From positions 1-5,799 of the forward strand of contig SFCY01000136.1 in the NCBI GenBank assembly GCA_004558865.1: DNA of 5,799 bases. Reading direction: 5' to 3'. Made by a program: the position numbers and the translations under genes. How positions within the stretch are numbered: the first letter of the stretch is position 1; every line of letters begins with the position of its first letter. The notes under the pieces were generated by a model that worked only from the letters and a program-made list of their open reading frames with translations, searched no databases and was not told the origin of the DNA. Source of the DNA: Bacteroidales bacterium. GTDB taxonomy: Bacteria > Bacteroidota > Bacteroidia > Bacteroidales > Bacteroidaceae. Of the stretch, positions 1 to 5,799 are shown in pieces.

Positions 1-24
1 GGTGTCTCACGATTGTGAGACACC
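1..24. repeat. Perfect 10-bp inverted repeat (hairpin) at the window edge
   Basis: Positions 1-10 (GGTGTCTCAC) are the exact reverse complement of 15-24 (GTGAGACACC), with a 4-nt loop GATT at 11-14. The stem may extend further left, outside the window. It sits 19 nt before the ATG at 44, and the DNA between is almost pure A/T. It could terminate an upstream gene, be a hairpin in the leader of the AT-rich gene, or be part of a mobile-element end. There is no clean T-run directly after either arm inside the window, so a classical terminator is not proven. Confidence 0.6.
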
Positions 25-43
25 ACATAATAATATTTTAATT

Positions 44-424
44 ATGTCAATACAATTCCCTATACTTAATATTTCCTTAAGTAATTTAAGTTCACAGGAT
101 TTGGAAGAAACCCATATTGGAGACTTATGGGATTATCCTGGCGATAATGGTATCTTTGAAGAATACTACAATAATCAAAAATATGTTGACCAAAGTGGGC
201 ATATATTTAAAATAATAGGAAAAAGAAAATCAAATTATATTAATTCAATAATCCATTTTAACAAAAAAGAACTGATATTTGAGGATTGTGGTGAGACTAT
301 TAGCTTCTCTGTATTGAAGGATTTTTTAATCAATAGATACAATTCATTAGATGATAATTTAGCTAAGTCGGTTCTGATAAGATTAACAAAACAATCAAAA
401 AATATCAAGGATTTAATTGGGTAA
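44..424 (+). CDS. Hypothetical protein, AT-rich accessory gene (126 aa)
   Basis: The frame is open from position 2, but the first ATG is at 44. I prefer that start because the earlier GTG at 2 lies inside the perfect hairpin 1-24. The product is 126 aa, soluble, without a signal peptide or membrane segment. It is rich in Asn, Ile, Lys and Asp. Visible landmarks are an acidic/aromatic stretch around residues 27-48 (GDLWDYPGDNGIFEEYY), a short segment near 48-60 that reads like a beta-hairpin (YVDQSGHIFKIIG), and a basic C-terminus. I do not recognise the family. Small, AT-rich, acidic cytosolic proteins of this size in Bacteroidales are often immunity proteins of polymorphic toxins or other island cargo, but that is only a guess from composition and size. 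Its base composition differs strongly from that of the neighbouring genes (28% G+C in 61-120), which suggests horizontal acquisition. It is convergent with clpB. Confidence 0.7.
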   Translation: MSIQFPILNISLSNLSSQDLEETHIGDLWDYPGDNGIFEEYYNNQKYVDQSGHIFKIIGKRKSNYINSIIHFNKKELIFEDCGETISFSVLKDFLINRYNSLDDNLAKSVLIRLTKQSKNIKDLIG

Positions 425-448
425 ACGTAAAAACATAGCCCATTTTTT
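418..448 (+). terminator. Weak candidate terminator of the AT-rich gene
   Basis: TGGG at 418-421, overlapping the end of the coding frame, can pair with CCCA at 439-442, and six T residues follow directly at 443-448. The stem is only four base pairs with a long loop, although an A5/T5 pairing (429-433 with 443-447) is an alternative. The position just after the stop fits termination, but the structure is marginal. The stronger clpB hairpin at 522-555 could also stop this transcript from the other side. Confidence 0.25.
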
Positions 449-517
449 GAGGGAGGATGTCATCTGAACTGTGTCATAGACTAAGACAATTAATTGGGAC
501 AGCGCAGCCCATAACGC

Positions 518-555
518 AAAAAAAGCCCCGCCTCAGAAAACTGAGACGGGGCTTT
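518..555 (-). terminator. Intrinsic terminator of clpB
   Basis: The arms 522-536 and 541-555 form a 15-bp stem around a 4-nt loop (537-540). On the minus strand the only non-Watson-Crick position (531/546) is a G-U wobble, so the RNA hairpin is fully paired. The descending arm runs into seven consecutive U residues (518-524 read on the minus strand). On the plus strand the same position is a C-A mismatch and only three T residues follow, so the element is built for leftward transcription. It lies about 70 nt past the clpB stop codon. Confidence 0.9.
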
Positions 556-624
556 GACATTCTGCTTATTCGCTATTATGAAGAAAAACTAACTTTCAAT
601 CTCCTTTATCCTCTTCGTGCGCTT

Positions 625-3213
<2,589 letters not shown>

Positions 3214-3251
3214 ATTTTTGTTTTCCTTTCTTTTTTCTGTCTTATCTCTCG

Positions 3252-3285
3252 CAAAGGATGTGCCGATAGGGGTGTGGTGACAAAA
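3252..3285 (-). promoter_or_regulatory. Candidate clpB promoter (imperfect Bacteroidetes type)
   Basis: Read on the minus strand, TTTTG (3281-3285) is followed after 21 nt by ATCCTTTG (3252-3259). The second box matches the Bacteroidetes -7 TAnnTTTG except that TA is replaced by AT. It would start transcription roughly 30 nt before the clpB ATG, giving a purine-rich leader. I see no CIRCE element (TTAGCACTC-N9-GAGTGCTAA), so HrcA control is not supported here. The imperfect -7 box may mean another promoter class or activator dependence. Confidence 0.35.
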
Positions 3286-3300
3286 TGGCAGGCTGCGGGT

Positions 3301-3380
3301 GACAGGTTGGCTGGCGTGGCGGTGGGGTTGGAGCTGAGGGGGGAGAGAGGCTTGGCGGGGGAGTTGGGACTGATGGATGG
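3301..3380. other. Strongly G-skewed tract in the divergent intergenic region
   Basis: Between the two divergent genes, 3301-3380 holds 46 G and only 8 C on the plus strand, including runs of four to six G. The first part (3305-3327) has six closely spaced GG or GGGG runs, so a two-tetrad G-quadruplex is possible. The three-tetrad reading needs loops longer than seven nucleotides. No credible gene lies here. An 84-codon open frame on the minus strand (3210-3464) is low-complexity, Pro/Ser-rich, and overlaps both promoters. Confidence 0.6.
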
Positions 3381-3397
3381 AAAAATTATCTTGATTG

Positions 3398-3429
3398 TTT
3401 TGTTCTTCCCACGATTTCCATTATCTTTG
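3398..3429 (+). promoter_or_regulatory. Consensus Bacteroidetes promoter of the OPT transporter gene
   Basis: TTTTG (3398-3402) is followed after 19 nt by TATCTTTG (3422-3429), an exact match to the Bacteroidetes -7 box TAnnTTTG with the -33 TTTG at normal spacing. This is the signature of the primary sigma factor (SigABfr type). Transcription should start near 3434, leaving a short A-rich leader of about 19 nt before the ATG at 3453 and no Shine-Dalgarno. That suggests constitutive, housekeeping-type expression. Confidence 0.85.
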
Positions 3430-3452
3430 CAAGAAACTAAACAATTACACAA

Positions 3453-5429
3453 ATGGAAGAACAAGAAAAGCAGGCTTTAAGGTTGCCTGACAACGCGTTC
3501 CGGGAGCTGAAGCCCGGCGAGGAGTACGAGCCCATCATGAGGCCCGACAAAGTTTATCCAGAGGTCACTCCCTGGTCCGTGAGCTGGGGATTCGTCATGG
3601 TGGTGCTGTTTTCTGCCGCCGCCGCCTATCTGGGCTTGAAGGTGGGTCAGGTGTTTGAGGCCGCCATCCCTATCGCCATCATTGCCATAGGTTTGCAGCA
3701 GGCCACCCATCGCAGGAACGCCATGGGCGAGAATGTCATCATCCAGAGCATCGGTGCCTGCTCGGGCGCTGTCGTGGCGGGAGCCATCTTCGTTTTGCCC
3801 GCCATCTACATGCTCGACCTCCAGGCAAGTTTCTTCAAGATATTCCTTGCCTCGGCCCTCGGCGGCGTGTTGGGCATCCTCTTCCTCATCCCCTTCCGCA
3901 AGTATTTCGTCAAGGACATGCACGGCAAGTATCCCTTCCCCGAGGCCACGGCCACCACGCAGGTGTTGGTGTCGGGCGCGCAGGGCGGCAGCCAGGCCAA
4001 GCCCCTCCTGCTCTCCGGCTTGATAGGCGGCCTCTACGACTTCATCGTCAGCACGTTCGGACTGTGGAATGAGAACTTCACCTCGCGCGTCACCGGTCTG
4101 GGACAGTATGTCGCCGACCATGCCAAGCTCGTGTTCAAGGTCAACACCGGCGCCGCCGTGTTCGGCCTGGGCTATATCGTGGGCTTCCGCTATGCCCTCA
4201 TCATCACCCTCGGCTCGCTCAGTGTGTGGTGGCTCATCGTTCCCGCGCTCAACCTGTTCATGCCCGACACGGTGCTCAGCATCTGGGATCCCTCCATCAC
4301 AACGCCCATCGGCCAGATGTCGCCCGAGGACATCTTCAAGAACTATGGCCGCAGCATCGGCATTGGCGGCATCGCCATGGCCGGCATCATCGGCATCGTG
4401 AAGAGCTGGGGTGTCATCAAGAGCGCCGTGGCTCTGGCCCAGCGCGAGATCAAGGGCAAGGGAGCCGGCGACAAGGAAATCATCCGCACCCAGCGCGACC
4501 TCTCGTTCAAGATTATAGGCTTTGGCAGCGCCGCCGTGCTGATCATCACGTTCATCTTCTTCTATTTTGGTGTGATGAACTTCAACTTGCTACATGCCGT
4601 CGTGGCCATCCTGCTTGTGGCCGTCATCGCATTCCTCTTCACCACCGTGGCAGCCAACGCCATCGCCATCGTGGGCAGCAACCCCGTATCGGGCATGACC
4701 CTCATGACGCTCATCTTGGCTTCCGTGGTGATGGTGGCCGTGGGACTCAAGGGCGAGGCCGGCATGTTGGCCGCCCTGCTCATGGGAGCTGTGGTCTGCA
4801 CCGCCCTCTCCATGGCCGGAAGCTTCATCACCGACTTGAAGATCGGTTATTGGCTCGGCACGACCCCCAAGAAGCAGGAGACATGGAAATTCCTTGGCAC
4901 CATCGTGTCGGCGGCTACCGTGGCCGGCGTGATGATTGTTCTCGACAAGACCTACGGCTTCAAGAGTGGCGCCCTTGCCGCTCCCCAGGCCAACGCCATG
5001 GCCGCTGTGATAGCCCCCTTGATGAACGGGCAGGGCGCTCCGTGGGTGCTCTACGGCATCGGAGCCGTCATCGCCCTCGTGCTCGACCGCTTCAAGATTC
5101 CCGCCTTGGCCTTTGCCCTGGGCATGTTCATCCCCTTGCAGCTCAACGTGCCGCTGTTGGTGGGTGGAGCCGTGCATAGTTTCGTCGCCAGCCGTTCCAA
5201 GGATGAGGAGGTCAACAAGGCCCGCAGCGAGAAGGGTACGCTCATCGCCAGCGGCTTCATTGCCGGTGGTGCTTTGATGGGTGTTGTCAGCGCCCTGCTG
5301 AAGTTTGGCGGCGTGGACTTCGACTATGCGGCTTGGTGGGAGACCGCCAATTCTGAGTGGCTGTCGTTGGCCGCCTACCTGCTGCTGATTTCCATCTTTA
5401 TCCTTATGACCCGTCCTTCGAAGAAATAA
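3453..5429 (+). CDS. OPT-family oligopeptide transporter (bacterial type)
   Basis: The 658-aa product is a polytopic inner-membrane protein of the OPT superfamily (Pfam OPT; bacterial subgroup as in TIGR00733). Members are secondary, proton-coupled importers of small peptides, modified peptides or metal chelates. The substrate cannot be read from this sequence. After a charged 40-residue cytoplasmic N-terminus I count about 15-16 hydrophobic segments, starting near 44, 67, 97, 127, 186, 231, 251, 303, 353, 379, 412, 436, 479, 530, 548, 592 and 636; some of these may be re-entrant or merged. Family-type motifs are KYPFPEATATTQVLVSG (159-175), NPVSGMT (410-416), TDLKIGYWLGTTPKKQ (460-475) and a P-rich membrane segment ending in PLLVGG (567-572). 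The frame is intact with a short cytosolic basic C-terminus. The start is the ATG at 3453, about 24 nt after a perfect -7 box. It stands alone as a transcription unit, divergent from clpB. Confidence 0.95.
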   Translation: MEEQEKQALRLPDNAFRELKPGEEYEPIMRPDKVYPEVTPWSVSWGFVMVVLFSAAAAYLGLKVGQVFEAAIPIAIIAIGLQQATHRRNAMGENVIIQSIGACSGAVVAGAIFVLPAIYMLDLQASFFKIFLASALGGVLGILFLIPFRKYFVKDMHGKYPFPEATATTQVLVSGAQGGSQAKPLLLSGLIGGLYDFIVSTFGLWNENFTSRVTGLGQYVADHAKLVFKVNTGAAVFGLGYIVGFRYALIITLGSLSVWWLIVPALNLFMPDTVLSIWDPSITTPIGQMSPEDIFKNYGRSIGIGGIAMAGIIGIVKSWGVIKSAVALAQREIKGKGAGDKEIIRTQRDLSFKIIGFGSAAVLIITFIFFYFGVMNFNLLHAVVAILLVAVIAFLFTTVAANAIAIVGSNPVSGMTLMTLILASVVMVAVGLKGEAGMLAALLMGAVVCTALSMAGSFITDLKIGYWLGTTPKKQETWKFLGTIVSAATVAGVMIVLDKTYGFKSGALAAPQANAMAAVIAPLMNGQGAPWVLYGIGAVIALVLDRFKIPALAFALGMFIPLQLNVPLLVGGAVHSFVASRSKDEEVNKARSEKGTLIASGFIAGGALMGVVSALLKFGGVDFDYAAWWETANSEWLSLAAYLLLISIFILMTRPSKK

Positions 5430-5441
5430 AGAATCATCCAT

Positions 5442-5478
5442 GGCTGGTCCTGCGCCGTCTTTGTGGTGAGGGCCAGCC
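5442..5478 (+). repeat. Hairpin just after the OPT stop codon
   Basis: GGCTGGTCC (5442-5450) pairs with GGGCCAGCC (5470-5478), eight Watson-Crick pairs plus one U-G wobble, around a 19-nt loop. It begins 13 nt after the TAA stop and has no T-run, so alone it is not an intrinsic terminator. It may protect the 3' end of the mRNA or work with the next hairpin. Confidence 0.45.
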
Positions 5479-5492
5479 GCTACAAACGAGAC

Positions 5493-5540
5493 AAGCGGCG
5501 AAGAATGGAATCTTTCCCTTCTTCGTCGCTTTCTCTGTTG
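5493..5540 (+). terminator. Probable terminator of the OPT gene
   Basis: Arms 5493-5505 and 5519-5531 form a 13-bp stem whose only non-canonical pair is a G-U wobble on the plus strand. Inside the loop GGAA (5507-5510) can pair with TTCC (5514-5517), giving a long near-continuous hairpin. The following bases (TCTCTGTTG) are T-rich but not a pure T-run, so termination may be partial. A seven-T run occurs later at 5571-5577 without a good local stem. Confidence 0.55.
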
Positions 5541-5642
5541 TTGAGTCCTCTGTATCATTCTGAAGCCCTATTTTTTTACGGTTGAATTTAGGATTCTATT
5601 ATGGCAAAAAACAGTTTAACCCTTGCTGTGATTGCCTGGGAG

Positions 5643-5662
5643 GTCCGCTGCCCTCAGCGGAC
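5643..5662. repeat. Perfect 8-bp hairpin upstream of the right-edge gene
   Basis: GTCCGCTG (5643-5650) and CAGCGGAC (5655-5662) are exact reverse complements around a CCCT loop. A further outer pairing is possible between TGTGAT (5627-5632) and ATCACA (5669-5674), which would bring the structured block to within four nucleotides of the ATG at 5678. No T-run follows. It could be a leader structure controlling the downstream gene, or a chance palindrome. Confidence 0.45.
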
Positions 5663-5677
5663 AATGTTATCACAATC

Positions 5678-5799
5678 ATGGTAAGTTTATATGTAAAGGA
5701 GAAGGAAAATAGTTACTATGTTTGCAACCGCGAACCGACCGAGGTGCTCATTGATACCCTGTGGAGCCTAGATTTTTTCGCATTTAGAGACGCGATGAA
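5678..5799 (+). CDS. Unrecognised protein, N-terminal fragment cut by the window end
   Basis: From ATG 5678 the frame stays open to the last base, giving at least 40 residues beginning MVSLYVKEKENSYYVCNREP and continuing with Leu/Phe/Trp-rich sequence. The same frame is free of stops back to 5564, but contains no earlier ATG or GTG. The other plus frames and all minus frames are blocked within this stretch. Codon usage looks coding. There is no signal peptide or recognisable motif in the visible part, and I cannot name a family. No clear promoter is seen upstream. A TAnnTTTG match at 5717-5724 lies inside the frame and lacks a -33 box. The main uncertainty is whether translation truly starts here. 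Confidence 0.45.
   Translation, partial: MVSLYVKEKENSYYVCNREPTEVLIDTLWSLDFFAFRDAM

Noticed and set aside
425..517. Possible insertion-sequence end in the spacer (GAACTGTGTCAT, and TGTCCC on the other strand)
   Set aside because: The words look loosely like transposon termini, but no paired inverted repeat or transposase frame is present, so no element can be supported.
3214..3452. CIRCE or another palindromic heat-shock operator upstream of clpB
   Set aside because: I searched by eye for the CIRCE arms and for long palindromes in this spacer and found none.
3477..4121. 214-codon minus-strand frame, and a 322-codon minus-strand frame at 4590-5558, opposite the OPT gene
   Set aside because: His/Gly/Glu-rich low-complexity antisense shadows of a clear membrane-protein gene, with no promoter or family signal.
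5357..5563. 68-codon plus-strand frame across the OPT 3' end
   Set aside because: Mostly inside the OPT gene in another frame and then through the two hairpins; no start signal.
5717..5724. TATGTTTG, a full match to the Bacteroidetes -7 box
   Set aside because: There is no TTTG-like -33 box 19-21 nt upstream, and it lies inside the open frame from 5678.

Overview
The window looks like chromosomal DNA from a member of the Bacteroidales, most likely a GC-rich Prevotella-like organism. Three things point there. ClpB has a Bacteroidetes-type sequence. The promoter in front of the transporter gene matches the Bacteroidetes -33 TTTG / -7 TAnnTTTG pattern exactly. Starts are preceded by A-rich stretches rather than strong Shine-Dalgarno sequences. 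The genus is inference.

Layout, left to right. Positions 1-24 are a perfect hairpin. Positions 44-424 (+) hold a small, very AT-rich gene of unknown function (61-120 is 28% G+C, against 73% in 1621-1680 inside clpB), probably acquired or accessory. It converges on clpB, and the 200 bp between them contain a strong intrinsic terminator oriented for clpB. clpB (625-3213, -) encodes a full-length, intact ClpB disaggregase. A 239-bp divergent intergenic region follows. It carries a weak promoter candidate for clpB, a very G-rich tract (3301-3380), and a perfect-consensus promoter for the rightward gene. The rightward gene (3453-5429, +) encodes an OPT-family membrane transporter of the bacterial type. 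Two hairpins follow its stop, the second a plausible terminator. The right end (5678-5799, +) holds the probable start of a further gene, cut by the window edge and not recognised, preceded by a perfect 8-bp hairpin.

The genes do not form one pathway. ClpB is a cytosolic protein-quality-control machine working with DnaK/DnaJ/GrpE. The OPT protein is an inner-membrane importer of small peptides or peptide-like or metal-chelate substrates. They are divergent neighbours that could share regulation only through the common intergenic region. I see no CRISPR array, tRNA, rRNA, intact insertion sequence or defence cassette. I found no convincing undescribed system. The best leads are the AT-rich orphan gene with its hairpin, a possible internal GTG start in clpB, the G-rich divergent spacer, and the hairpin and overlapping small frames at the right edge.
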